Shown here: positions 45,298-58,196 of the stretch, in pieces
Layout of the letters: every line of letters starts with the position of its first letter
Numbering within the stretch: the stretch's first letter is position 1
Translations under genes and position numbers: made by a program
NCBI GenBank assembly: GCA_029961685.1
Contig: JARWKL010000008.1
Span: 28,273,619-28,337,618 of the forward strand
Reading direction: 5' to 3'
Source of the DNA: Aristolochia californica
Lineage: Eukaryota; Streptophyta; Magnoliopsida; Piperales; Aristolochiaceae
Length of the DNA stretch: 64,000 bases
Notes under the pieces: model-generated
The model's database searches: none
Seen by the model: only the letters and a program-made list of their open reading frames with translations
Told to the model about the DNA's origin: nothing

Positions 45298-45711
45298 TCA
45301 TGGGCATCCAAACAAGAGAATCGATCTTTTAGTCCCATTCCTCTTCTTGGGTAAATCTTCCTCAACGTCCGTCATTTTTGAATAATTGGTGCGCCTAACA
45401 CTGTCAATAATACCACACGGTTTGACATTGTGCACAGCCCCTTTAGGGAAAAACCTCGTGGAAGGGAGCCAGTCCTGGTTATGACAAAGCTGAGTCTCAT
45501 CCCGCTCCGACCACAGATCGTAGCCTCCAGAAAACTGAGACCTATCAGCCAAAGCCTTCAACTGCTCGTCGGCTTTGATGGAAAAGAAAGTTGGGGCTCG
45601 CTCAAGCTCAGAAACTGCAGCTCTAAGTTCCGCCCTCTGCCTCATTTCGTAAATCCGGCACTCACGGCAAAGACGGGCCTTTTGGAGGTTTTTGGCTTTT
45701 GTGGCCAGCAT
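45298..45711 (-). pseudogene. Unrecognised conserved protein fragment (copy 3)
   Basis: As at 28225-28638, somewhat more diverged at the N-terminus (KNLQKARLCRECRIYEM). Confidence 0.45.
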
Positions 45712-46601
45712 CCGCTTCCACTGTCATTTCGAGACTCCGCTGAGGTAGGGACAAGGCCCCCCACCCAATTTGTCACGAGGTCAAATGAACCTAAACTCAC
45801 TTAGGCTAGCGGAACTCCAACTCCCGTGATGGCCTACCTTCAATTCGTCAAAGGTAGTACAGCCTCTCACCCCTTAGATCAACGTTGCAAACTCCTTCCT
45901 CTCAAATGAAGCACGAGCTATGAAAAGATAGAAAGACAATGGAATAGGAAGAGAAAGTAACCTTGTATTAATACTAGAGAAGATTACAAGTAGTGGCCGT
46001 CCAAGGTGGAAGGCCAGCACTCTACAAAAACTGTCTTTCTCGTCTATGTTGAATGAATCTACAAGGGTTGAATGCCTTGGTATTTATAGGCTTCAACCCC
46101 TCCCTTCTCTCATGCTTCCGTCCAATGAGAGCAGAGATCCTCCCTTATCAAATCTCCTTAATTTGATCCTCCATTCAAATCCCTTGATTTGCTCCTTTTT
46201 CTTAAAATTCGTTTTACCATTGTTATTTTCCTTAGACATTTTGTTAGCCGAATCATTCTTTCTCTCATATTCGGTTAACTTTTCAATAGTAGATAAAGTT
46301 GAAGCTAATGTCTTTACTTCCCGTCTTCTCAATTCTTGCACAGCCCACGGGAAGTAAAAACATTAGCTTCAGCTTTATCTACTTCTGAAAAGTTAACCGA
46401 ATATGAGAGAAAGAATTATTCGGTTAACAAAGTGCCTAAGAAAAATAACAATGGTATAACGAAGTTTAAGAAGAAGGAGAAAGGGGAAAAGAAGTCATGG
46501 GCAAAGGATGCCAAGGCTAGGCCGGAAGAGAAGAAACGAGGGGACAAACAGAAAAAGAAGGTCCATTGTTTCGTATGCGAGGGATTGTCTTAGAAAGAGG
46601 T

Positions 46602-47152
46602 ATACAATACTAAATTGGAAATTATGGCCAGAAAAATAAAAAAACTGTGAGGCAGAAATAACTCTTCTCAAACATAGATTAGATACAATAGAAAGAGATT
46701 CTTATGATGGTATCACTGTAGGATTAGAAGAACCAGAAACTTCCTACGTATGTAACAAAGATAAATCTTTTTCCAGTATCCTTGTTAGAACAAAGATTTT
46801 TTTCCCTAACAAACAATCCCTCGTGTTAGATGCTTTAGTAGATTTCGGCTGTACCAAATGTATTATCCATAGAAGATTAGTTCCTCCTCAGTTCCTTAAG
46901 AAAACCAATAAATAAGTGTTTAGCCAACAGGTAGATGGTACCTATAACCCATATACAACCTATTATGATGAAGGCAAAATCCAGTTCTTTACCAACTGTT
47001 CAACTTTTTCTGGATCTTATCCTTTACCTTTAACATGGGTTAGAGATCTCAAACTCAAAGTAGACTTTATTTTAGGTCTTAATTTTATTCTTCATAACAA
47101 TGGTTCTCTTTACTCCTTGTTTGCAATGTCCTTTTTACAACTATCTTTAGAA
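46602..47152 (+). pseudogene. EPRV protease fragment (array 3)
   Basis: The signature reads DFGCTKC here (Ser to Phe in the catalytic triad motif), there is a small frameshift near 46636, and the shared TAA stop lies near 46913. Confidence 0.8.
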
Positions 47153-50100
47153 TTAATGTTCTGTCTTTTAGGGCAAGTGTTGGCTAAGTGTTCTGTCTGA
47201 CAGAACATTAAAAGACCGAAGCGTTTTAGGAACTACCTTCTGGAAGTTTTTACAACTATATTTTCCTTCTCTTACGATTGCTTTCATGCTTATACTTTTC
47301 ATAATATTAGGCATCGTTCTTGTTACCTTAATACTTACTGCTTTTATTGTATGTTGAGTATTTTCGTTTTTGTTCATATTTACTACTTTATTTTAAGACG
47401 TTATTACAGAAAGGTATATAAGGCTGGAAACTACTGGGTGAGGGCTAAGCCCTGACAAACGCCTTTGCCTCAGTTGAGCCAAGCGTTGCTCTCGGTTTTC
47501 ACAACGCCGATGTACCTTTTTATGTATATTTGGTTAATTAATAAGATAATAAAACAGTTTTTGAGATTTGTTTTGCGAATATTACCTATATATTACTTAT
47601 ACTTAGGATTATTATATAATACCTTAAGAGATTATTGTGCAATATCATAGGAACTTATAGCTACATATTGTTCTTGGTAATAATAGCATTAGAATTATTT
47701 GGATATTTTATATTTCTCCCAGAACAAGTAGATAATCTTTTAGCCTCTGATATATTTTTATTCCTTAATATTTTAGCCAGAATCATAGATAGATCCTTAG
47801 ATACATGATTTTTATCTTTATTGCTTTAATTTAGTTATATTTAGTTTTGTCTGTTTTACCTTATCTTTATATTTATACAGAAGATTTGTAGGTACTCCAA
47901 GGCTAATATTTATACCTAGAAGACAAGTAATTAGAAGAACCCCAAATAATTCACCTCTAGATACTCCAGAATCATAGATAGATCCTTAGATACATGATTT
48001 TCATCTTTATAGCTTTAATTTAGTTATATTTAGTTTTGTCTGTTTTACCTTATCTTTATATTCATACAGAAGATTTGTAGGGACTCCAAGGTAAATATTT
48101 ATACCTAGAAGACAAGTAATTAGAGGAACCCCAAATAATTCACCTCTACATATTCCAGATTAAAGTAGTACTCCTCCGGAGGGAGGGAGGGAGGGAGGGA
48201 GGCTAAGTGTTCTGTCTGACAGAACATTAAAAGACAGAAGCGTTTTAGGAACTACCTTTTGGAAGTTTTTACAACTATCTTTTCCTTCTCTTACGATTGC
48301 TTTCATGCTTATACTTTTGATAATATTAGGCATCGTGTTTGTTACCTTAATACTTACTGCTTTTATTGTGTATTGAGTATTTTCGTTTTTGTTCATATTT
48401 ACTACTTTATTTTAAGACGTCATTACAGAAAGGTATATAATGCTGGAAACTATTGGGTGAGGGCTAAGCCCTGACAAACGCCTCTGCCTCAGTTGAGCCA
48501 AGCGTCTCGGTTGTCACAACGCCGCTGTACCTTTTTATGTAAATTTGGTTAATTAATAAGATAATAAAACAGTTTTTGAGTTTTGTTTTGCGAATATTAC
48601 CTATATATTACTTTTACTTAGGATTATTATGTAATACCTTAAGAGATTATTGTGCAATATCATAGGAACTTATAGCTACATATTGTTCTTGGTAATAATA
48701 GCATTAGAATTATTTGGATATTTTATATTTCTCCCAGAACAAGTAGATAATCTTTTAGCCTCTGATATATTCTTATTCCTTAATATTTTAGCCTGAATCA
48801 TAGATAGATCCTTAGATACATGATTTTTATCTTTATAGCTTTAACAATAGTCTTCTGTAATTTAGTTATCTTTAGTTTTGTCTGTTTTACCTTATCTTTA
48901 TATTCATACAGAAGATTTGTAGAGACTCCTAGGCAAATATTTATACCTAGAAGACAAGTAATTAGAAGAACCCCAAATAATTCACCTCTAAATACTCCAT
49001 ATTAAAGCAGATTAAAGTAGTACCCCTCCGAATTGGTATCTAGAGGGAGGGAGGGAGGGAGGGAGGCTAAGTGTTCTGACAGAACATTAAAAGACAGAGG
49101 CGTTTTAGGAACTACCTTCTGGCTAAGTGTTCTGACAGAACATTAAAAGACAGAAGCGTTTTAGGAACTACCTTCTGGAAGTTTTTACAACCATCTTTTC
49201 CTTCTCTTCCGATTGCTTTAATGCTTATACTTTTCATAATATTAGGCATCGTTCTTGTTACCTTAATACTTACTGCTTTTATTGTGTGTTGAGAATTTTT
49301 CGTTTTTTTTCATATGTACTATTTTTTTTAAGACGTTATTACAGAAAGATATATAAGGCTGGAAACTACTGGGTGAGGGCTAAACCCTGACCAACGCTTC
49401 TACCTCAGTTGAGCCAAGCGTTGCTCTAGGTTGTCACAACGCCGCTGTACCTTTTTATGTATATATGGTTAATTAATAAGATAATAAAACAGTTTTTGAG
49501 ATTTGTTTTGCGAATATGACCTATATATTACTTATACTTAGGATTATTATATAATACCTTAAGCGATTGTTGTGCAATATCATAGGAACTTATAGCTACA
49601 TATTATTTTTAGTAATAATAGCATTAGAATTATTTGGATATTTTATATTTCTCCCAGAACAAGTAGATAATCTTTTAGCCTCTGATATATTCTTATTCCT
49701 TAATATTTTAGCCAGAATCATAGATAGATCCTTAGATACATGATTTTTATATTTATAGCTTTAATTTAGTTATATTTAGTTTTGTCTGTTTTACTTTATC
49801 TTTATATTCATACAGAAGATTTGTAGAGACTCCAAGGCAAATATTTATACCTAGAAGACAAGTAATTAGAAGAACCCCAAATAATTAACCTCTACATACT
49901 CCAGATTAAAGTAGTACCCCTCGGGAGGGAGGGAGGGAGGGAGGGAGGCTAAGTGTTCTGTTCCCAGAACAAGTAGATAATCTTTTAGCCTCTGATATAT
50001 TCTTATTCCTTAATATTTTAGCCAGAATCATAGATAGATCCATAGATACATGATTTTTATATTTATAGCTTAAATTTAGTTATATTTAGTTTTGTCTGTT

Positions 50101-51366
50101 TTACCTTAACAGAAGATTTGTAGAGACTCCAAGGCAAATATTTATACCTAGAAGACAAGTAATTAGAAGAACCCCAAATAATTCACCTCTACTTACTCCA
50201 GATTAAAGTAGTACCCCTTGGGAGGGAGGGAGGGAGGCTAAGTGTTCTGTCTGACAGAACATTTAAAGACAGAAGCGTTTTAGGAACTACCTTCTGGAAG
50301 TTTTTACAACTATCTTTTCCTTCTCTTACGATTGCTTTCATGCTTATACTTTTGATAATATTAGGCATCGTTCTTGTTACCTTAATACTTACTGCTTTTA
50401 TTGTGTATTGAGTATTTTCGTTTTTGTTCATATTTACTACTTTATTTTAAGACGTCATTACAGAAAGGTATATAAGGCTGGAAACTACTGGGTGAGGGCT
50501 AAGCCCTGACAAACGCCTCTGCCTCAGTTGAGCCAAGCGTTGCTCTCGGTTGTCACAACGCCGCTGTACCTTTTTATGTATATTTGGTTAATTATTAAGA
50601 TAATAAAACAGTTTTTGAGTTTTGTTTTGCGAATATTACCTATATATTACTTTTACTTAGGATTATTATGTAATACCTTAAGAGATTATTGTGCAATATC
50701 ATAGGAACTTATAGCTACATATTGTTCTTGGTAATAATAGCATTAGTATTATTTGGATATTTTATATTTCTCCCAGAACAAGTATATAATCTTTTAGCCT
50801 CTGATAAATTCTTATTCGTTAATATTTTAGCCAGAATCATAGATAGATCCTTAGATACATGATTTTTATCTTTATAGCTTGAACAATAGTCTTCTGTAAT
50901 TTAGTTATCTTTAGTTTTGTCTGTTTTACCTTATCTTTATATTCATACAGAAGATTTGTAGAGACTGTTAAGCAAATATTTATACCTAGAAGACAAGTAG
51001 TTAGAAGAACCCCAAATAATTCACCTCTAAGTACTCCATATTAAAGCAGATTAAAGTAGTACCCCTCCGAATTGGTATCTAGAGGGAGGGAGGGAGGGAG
51101 GCTAAGTGTTCTGACAGAATCGTTTTAGGAACGTCCTTCTGGCTAAGTGTTATGACAGAACATTAAAAGACATAAGCGTTTTAGGGACTACCTTCTGGAA
51201 GTTTTTATAACTATCTTTTCCTTCTCTTACGATTGCTTTCATGCTTATACTTTTCATAATATTAGGCATCGTTCTTGTTACCTTAATACTTACTGCTTTT
51301 ATTGTGTGTTGAGAATTTTTCGTTTTTGTTCATATTTACTACTTTATTTTAAGACGTTATTACAGA
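47153..51366 (+). repeat. EPRV leader array C, five units
   Basis: Units start near 47183, 48203, 49123, 50239 and 51145 (the last truncated), with stubs between (for example 49950-50238). Unit 1 has an internal duplication of the ORF4 region (about 47783-47965 and 47966-48160). Confidence 0.92.
48820..49005 (+). CDS. Leader ORF4, array C unit 2
   Basis: 61 residues, full length, nearly identical to the array A and D copies. Confidence 0.5.
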   Translation: MIFIFIALTIVFCNLVIFSFVCFTLSLYSYRRFVETPRQIFIPRRQVIRRTPNNSPLNTPY

Positions 51367-52310
51367 AATAGGATTAGATACAAGGTGAAGGATTTACCTC
51401 GGAAATAGGAAGTTCTTCTAAAAACCTTAATATAATAGACAGAATAACAGGAAGGAGAAGTGTAGACCAAAGAGAAATACAATTAGACGAAATAATAGAT
51501 ATAGATCAAGACATTACAAATTTGGCAATAACCAATTAAACCTTCTTAACCCCAGACAATTATATAGAACAGGACCATTAAACTTTAATACCGGATTATT
51601 TAGATATTACCGAGAAATCCAGATTAGTTGTGTAGGACAAGATTCTGTTAACATTAACTTAATAGCAGAACAAGCCTTTAAAGAAATAGGGGTAAAAGGA
51701 TTCATTTAGGTCTGATTGTAATAGGGGTAAAAGGATTAGGACGAAAACATCTAGGAACTAAAACCTTACTTAGTATCTACGATGATAGATGGGCAGACCC
51801 TAAAAAGGCAATGTTAGGAATCACTGAGGTAGATATGAATCAAAATGGAGGAATATTTTATTGCTCCCCAGACTTCCTTATTGGACTACAAGATTTTAGA
51901 AAATATATCAAAATAGGTATTCAGACAAAAGGATATGAATCCTTTGTAGGAAACAATCTTTTATTGTGTATTGAATTCTTAGGAAGGTGTACTTGTTCTA
52001 GCACTACTAGGTTCAAAGTTAAAATAGATGATGTAGTTAGTTTAATAGGAAACAATGGAATAAAATTAATTAAGGCTATTAAATATTCTCCAGACATTTT
52101 AGCAGGATTAGAATGGAACCTTAAATTTAGAGAAGAAAAAATAATCAGTCCTGAAGAAAGTATCATGTACACAGATACTAAAGGTAACATAAATATAAGA
52201 TTTAATAGCTATGAACAAAAGAATATAGAAGATACGGAATCAATCTCTAGTGAAAATTATCACCTAGTCAATATAGAATTAGAAACAGATGAGATAATAT
52301 ACCCTAAAGA
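51367..52310 (+). pseudogene. EPRV movement-protein fragment 4
   Basis: Same structure as fragments 2 and 3. The central frame 51811-52310 is open, and the N-terminal part is broken near 51520. Confidence 0.75.
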
Positions 52311-52322
52311 ATTATATATATA

Positions 52323-52405
<83 letters not shown>
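52311..52405. repeat. (TA)n(GA)n microsatellite
   Basis: The longest of the three, about 55 bases of TA and 36 of GA. Confidence 0.95.
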
Positions 52406-52407
<2 letters not shown>

Positions 52408-52593
52408 TGGTCTGCAGCTTCTATACCTAGGGCTTTTAGACAAGGGATGCAAGCTTCTAGGGAACACTGATTGCATTTTAGCTCTTTGTTTTTTGCTAGG
52501 ATACCGAGCACATTAAAAAGAGGATTACTATCTAACCCTGTATTCCATGACCACGCATGTACACATTCTGAAGTAGCGTCCACTCTTAAGGTT
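52406..52593 (-). pseudogene. Antisense EPRV cysteine-motif fragment
   Basis: As at 43020-43207. The first Cys pair is partly lost (NPLFNVLG). Confidence 0.8.
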
Positions 52594-53060
52594 CTTAATT
52601 ACTCAGAAAATATTTTTTTAATAGGGATCATTTTGTTTTAAATCGATTTTGGTGAGACGATTTGGCCTGCTCATTCATTCATGGGGTGCCATACTGTGAA
52701 AAGATCATGCTTGTAATGTTAGAGCTTAGGTGTTGCATGGGTTCAGTTATGCAGTGGAAAGTTGAATTTACTTTTACCTGTGTCGGCCTAGTTGCGTCCT
52801 TGGGATAACCCACACTAGTCAGCCTCCCTTGCATACAAATAGTTGGCACACAATAAACCTTTTCTCATATACACAAATCTGTCTACATACAAGATATTCG
52901 AGCGCTCCTTTGAGTCTCTATGTCAATGTCTGATTGATTGGCACTCATCCAGCCCCCCTATATATAGTTGGGGAAATTGCTGGCCACATGCCCCTTCGAA
53001 TGGTCATGTGCTTCTTGGCGCATGCCTCCTCATGTACAACCGCCCCAGCTAACACCCCAT

Positions 53061-53549
53061 GGCCCACGTGACTAGAAACCGTTTAGGAACCATTATAAGC
53101 TGAATTTTGATGGTAGCGCCTTTGGGAACCCGGGTTTGGATGATTTTGGCGGGGTGATTTTTGATCCGGGCGGCATTGCCATACTCTCTTACTATGCCCC
53201 CCTCGGAATTGCTGACTCGACCATTGCTGAGCTCTCTGGTCTCCTTCACGGCTTGTGTATTTTTAAGGATCGCTTTAGTGGTCTCTTTATCATGGAGGGA
53301 GACTCCAAAGTCGTCATCGGATGGTGCTCCACCTCATCCTTCCCCCCGTGGCGTCACTAGCAGATTTTTCTTGATATTTTGGATATTGTATCCACCATTT
53401 CTTGTACTTCGTCTCATATACTTAGATCAGCCATTTCGGTTGCTGATTTGTGTGCCTAGGTCCCCCCTTCAATCTCTTATTGTTAGGGGAGGTCTCCCTT
53501 GATGTATCTTCCCTTTCTTTGAAATAAGTTTATCATCATTAAAAAAAAA
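53061..53549 (+). mobile_element. LINE 3' end (copy 4)
   Basis: Same boundaries as copy 1, with the RNase H motifs retained. Confidence 0.7.
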
Positions 53550-54674
53550 GTTGGCTGCCACTAATCTGACTTGCCTCCATGCCTTGGTGTTCAGGCACTA
53601 GTCCGTATGTGCCCAGCCTATACGTGCAGTGCCTAGGGGTGGCATCGAGTCGAGCCGAGTTTGAATCTGCATATGTTCAAGCTGGGCTTGATTTAAATAC
53701 TTCGAACTCAAGCTAGAGCCGAGCCCAGCCTTAAGCTTAAAATTTGAATTGAGCTTGAGCAGGGTTCAAGCTCCAACCTACATTTAAAACTTTGTATAAA
53801 ATACAAGTCAAATAAACTGTGCATAAAATTATGCATAAATTTTACTTAAAATTGGGCATGACCTTTGTACATAAACTCTGCATAAAATTGCCTATAAACT
53901 CTGCATAAAATTGTTTATAAACACTGCATAATATTATGCCAATGTGACTTATATAAAAACATGACCTATATACAAAATGTGACTTTTATATACATTTCCC
54001 ACTCTCTTGAGCCTAGCCAAACTCGAACTTGTATATGTTCGAGCTTTGCTTGATTTGAATACTTTGAACTTGAGTTCGAGCTCAAGCTTAGCTTTGAGAC
54101 TAAAATTGGAATCGAGCTCTAGCCCAAGAATTTTAACCAAATTTGAGCTCAAGCTCGAGTCGGGTTTGAACTTTAACCTACATTTAAAACTTTCCATAAA
54201 ATACATGTTTAATATTAAGTTCAAAGAATCCTAAAAGTATGGAAAACAAATAGAGATAATCTTGCATATCAGAGTTATTAAGAAACGACTAGATCTATAA
54301 CTCATAAAGGATCTCAAAATAATTTGTATTGCATAAATTCTGTACTACATTGCACGGAGAGAATAAGGATGAAGGAGATCAAATGGGAGAAATGAGCTTA
54401 CCTGTGGCTGACATATATTCCGTGACTTTCGTCTGCAACGCGCAGGTCAGCAATGTCTAAATGCGGTTGTGCGATGAAGAGATTGAAAGCGCTGAAGATG
54501 GAACATGGCGGAAATAGGTTGAGGAAGGACTGAAATACGAAACTTCCGTAAAAATCTGAGCATGCATATTACTAGTGGTTGGTAATATGCATGCTCTCTT
54601 TTCTTTTCTTTTCCATTTTCCTTGTGCATCCAAACAGGAGAAACCACATTTCTCTTTTTTTTCTCTCTTATTTT

Positions 54675-55136
54675 TCATGGGCATCGAAACAAGAGAATCG
54701 ATCTTTTAGTCTCATTCCTCTTCTTGGGTAAATCTTCCTCAACGTTCGTCATTTCTGAATAACTGGTGCGCCCAACACTGTCAATAATACCATACGGTTT
54801 GACATTGTGCACAGCCCCTTTAGGGAAAAACCTCGCGGAAGGGAGCCAGTCCTGGTTATGAAAAAACTGAGTCTCATCCCGCTCCGACCACAGATCGTAG
54901 CCTCCAGAAAATTGAGACCTGTTAGCCAAAGCCTTCAACTGCTCGTCGGCTTTGATGGAAAAGAGAGTTGGGGCTCGCTCAAGAACCTCCCACGGTCGCT
55001 CAAGCTCAGAAACTGCGGCTCTAAGTTCCGCCCTCTGCCTCATTTCGCAAATCTGGCACTCACGGCAAAGACGGGCCTTTAGGAGCTGTTTGGCTTTTTT
55101 GGCCTGCATCCGTTTCCACTGCCATTTCGAGTCTCC
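54675..55136 (-). pseudogene. Unrecognised conserved protein fragment (copy 4, longest)
   Basis: The frame extends upstream through KWQWKRMQAKKAKQLLKARL and includes SELERPWEVLERAPTLF. The charged, regular character suggests a genuine plant protein exon. Family not recognised. Confidence 0.5.
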
Positions 55137-55735
55137 GCCGAGGTAGGTACAAGGCCCCCCACCCAGTTTGTCACGAGGTCAGATGAGCCTAAACTCACTT
55201 GGGCTAGCGGAACTCCAACTCCTGTGATGGCCTACCTTCAATTCGTCAAAGGTAGTACAGCCTCTCACCCCTTAGATCAACGTTGCAAACTCCTTCCTCT
55301 CAAATGAAGCACGAGCATTGAAAGATAGAAAGACAATGGAATAGGAAGAGAAAGTAACCTTGTATTAATACTAGAGAAGATTACAAGGAGTGACCGTCCA
55401 AGGTGGAAGGCCAGCACTCCACAAAAACTCTCCCTCTCGTCTATGCTGAATGAATCTACAAGGGTTGAATGCCTTGGTATTTATAGGCTTCAACCCCTCC
55501 CTTCTCTCATGCTTCCGTCCAATGAGAGCAGAGATCCTCCCTTATAAATTCTCCTTGATTTGATCCTCCATTCAAATCCCTTTATTTGCTCCTTTTTTTT
55601 AAAATTCGTTTTACCATTGTTATTTTCCTTAGACACTTTGTTAGCCGAATCATTCTTTCTGTCATATTCGGTTAACTTTTCAGCAGTAGATAAAGCTGAA
55701 GCTAATGTTTTTACCTCCCGTGGGCTTAGCAAGAA

Positions 55736-57635
55736 TTGAGAAGACGGGAAGTAAAGACATTAGCTTCAGCTTTATCTACTGCTGAAAAGTTAACCGAATA
55801 TGAGAGAAAGAATTATTCGGCAAACAAAGTGCCTAAGGAAAATAACAATGGTATAACGAATTTTAAGAAGAAGGAGAAAGGGGAGAAGAAGTCATGGGCA
55901 AAGGATGCCAAGGCTAGGCCGGAAGAGAAGAAACGAGGGGACAAACAGAAAAAGAAGGTCCGTTGTTTCATATGCGAGGGATTGTCTTAGAAAGAGGTTC
56001 CTCAATGCTGCTCAAACTGAGGTGAACAATGAAGGGATTGAGCCTTGGTATGGCTCCTTAACACTTCTCCATGCTGTTGTCCATTCAAAGGAGGAAGGCT
56101 GCTCCACTTCCGGTAAGACCCTTAAGAGAACTTATTTTTATCTGTCTAACACTTGCTGGACGTATTGTTAGAGTAGTGGTGGACACTAGCGCCACCCACA
56201 ACTTCCTTTCGTCGGTGGAGGCTAGGCGCCTAAATAAACGAGGAGAGAAAGATGGGAGCAAAATGAAAGCTGTAAATTCTGCTACTCGTGAAGTCCAAGG
56301 CATTGCCAAGAACGTCCCGGAGGAGATAGGCAAGTGGGTTGGATTTCTGAATTTTACTATTGTTGTCATGGATGATTTCAATGTGATTTTGGGAATGGAG
56401 TTTTTCACGGTTTGTAAGGCATTTGTAATGCCGCATGTTGGGGTGGTGGGGATTATGGACGAGCAAAGTCCTTGTACTATTTCTGAACTTGACAACAATG
56501 ATGTAACAAAAAAGGACTTAATGCTATCAGCCCTCCAGCTTAAGAAAGGTCTTAAGCAGGGCCGCTCTACTTACATTGCTTTTATTTGTGCTGGTAGAGG
56601 TCATGCCTACCCCTAAAGAGATACAAGCCGTACTGCATGAATATAGAGATGTCATGCCTGAACAACTTCCAGCGAGGTTGCCACCTAGGAGAGGGGTGGA
56701 CCATCGCATAGAGCTTGAGCTCGGAGCAAGAAAGCCAGCACAAGCACCATACCGAATGGCGCCCAAAGAGCTGGACGAACTGCGAAGACAACTCAGTGAG
56801 CTGTTGGACGCTGGGTTCATAAGGCCAAGCAAAGCACCTTATGGGGCCCCTATACTGTTTCAGACTAAGAAGGATGGAAGTATGAGACTGTGCATCGATT
56901 GTAGGGCGCTCAACAAGGTAACTATAAAGAATAAGTACCCTATTCCTCTTATCGCAGATCTCTTTGATCAGTTGAAAGAGGCGCATGTTTTCTCCAAATT
57001 GGATTTTCGAAGTGGTTATTACCAAGTCCGTATTGCTGAAGGAGACGAGGGGAAGACTGCTTGTGTAACCAGATATGGGGCTTACGAATTCATGGTAATG
57101 TCCGTTGGCCTAACCAATGCACCTGCAACATTTTTCACTCTCATGAGCGAGGTATTTTCCGAATACTTGGACAAGTTTGTCGGTGTTTATTTTGATGACA
57201 TCGTGGTGTACAACAAGAGTATGGACGAGCACAAGAAACACCTTCGAAACATTGAGAAATAATCAGCTGTATGTCAAGGAGGAGAAGTGCTCCTTTGGGT
57301 TGCAAGAGGTGTCCTTTCTTGGACATTGGATAGGGGGAGGACGGATATGGATGGACAGCAAGAAGGTGGAGGCTGTGCATGACTGGTCGATCCCTTCCAA
57401 GGTGATTGAGCTTAGGAGTTTCCATGGTCTTGCAAATTATTACAGGAGGTTTATCAAGGGCTTCTCAGCTATAGCAGCCCCCTTGACCGACCTTCTCAAG
57501 AAAGACCAAAAGTGGCAATGGACGGACTCATGCCAAAGAGCATTCCAACGGCTAAAGGACACCATGGTGGCTGAACCAGTGCTGCACCTTGCTGATTTCA
57601 ACAAGCCGTTTGAGGTAAATACAGATGCCTCCAAA
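55736..57635 (+). mobile_element. Ty3/gypsy gag-pol remnant (chromovirus-like)
   Basis: Order: gag end with a broken zinc knuckle (CFICEG then stop, 55990); protease VVDTSATHNFLS (about 56175-56215) and VILGMEFF; RT from about 56600 with [51 protein letters not shown] and the catalytic YFDDIVV box near 57188; a frameshift near 57250; then the C-terminal RT/thumb ([23 protein letters not shown]) up to the first RNase H Asp (NTDAS) at 57630. Sequence switches abruptly to viral movement protein at about 57633. Integrase and 3' LTR are absent. Confidence 0.85.
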
Positions 57636-58196
57636 CAAAAGGATATGAATCCTTTGTAGGAAATAATCTATTATTATGTATTGGATTCTTAGGAAGATGG
57701 ACTAGTTCTAGTACCACCAGGTTTAAAGTTAAGGTAGATGATGTAGTAAATGTAATAGGTAATAAAGGAATCAAATTACTTAAACCTATTAAATATTCTC
57801 CAGATATTTTGGTAGGACTAGAATGGAATCTTAAATTTAGAGAAAAAAAATAATTAGTCCCGAAGAAAGTATCATGTATACAGACACAAGGGGTAACATA
57901 AACATTAGATTTAATAGCTACGAACAGAAAAATACAGAGGACACTGAATCAGCCTCCAGTGAGAACTATGATTTAGTTAATATTGAATTAGAAACAGATG
58001 AAATAATATATCCTAAGGAACTAGAATTAAAACTGGTAGAAAGAGAACTTCTTCACCTGGAAGAAGATCTGATAAAAAACAAGAGGATAAAAGAAGAAGA
58101 ATACTTGTATTACGACAGTGAAATGAACATTAGAATAGGAAAAATGCCTTTAGAACCAAAAGAAGATGAAACCTTTAGTATCAAAGAGTATATGGA
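57636..58196 (+). pseudogene. EPRV movement-protein C-terminal half (copy 5)
   Basis: Starts at [18 protein letters not shown] fused to the gypsy RNase H. A frame change at an A-run near 57846 separates it from the acidic C-terminal extension (57874 on). Homologous to 12620-13200. Confidence 0.75.

Larger units (their letters stand above)
43208..46601. repeat. Composite block, copy 3
   Basis: Contains the LINE tail 43673-44161, the GAGCTC duplication, the minus-strand protein fragment 45298-45711, the LTR-like module (TATAAATA minus near 46080-46087) and gag inverted arms 46199-46324 and 46348-46475. Confidence 0.9.
52594..55998. repeat. Composite block, copy 4 (least derived)
   Basis: Contains the LINE tail 53061-53549, the GAGCTC duplication, the minus-strand protein fragment 54675-55136, the LTR-like module and gag arms 55596-55720 and 55745-55872. 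Unlike copies 1-3 it keeps the 21-bp PWEVLER segment and the upstream Trp codon, has the gag spacer flipped, and continues uninterrupted into gypsy gag-pol. Confidence 0.9.
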
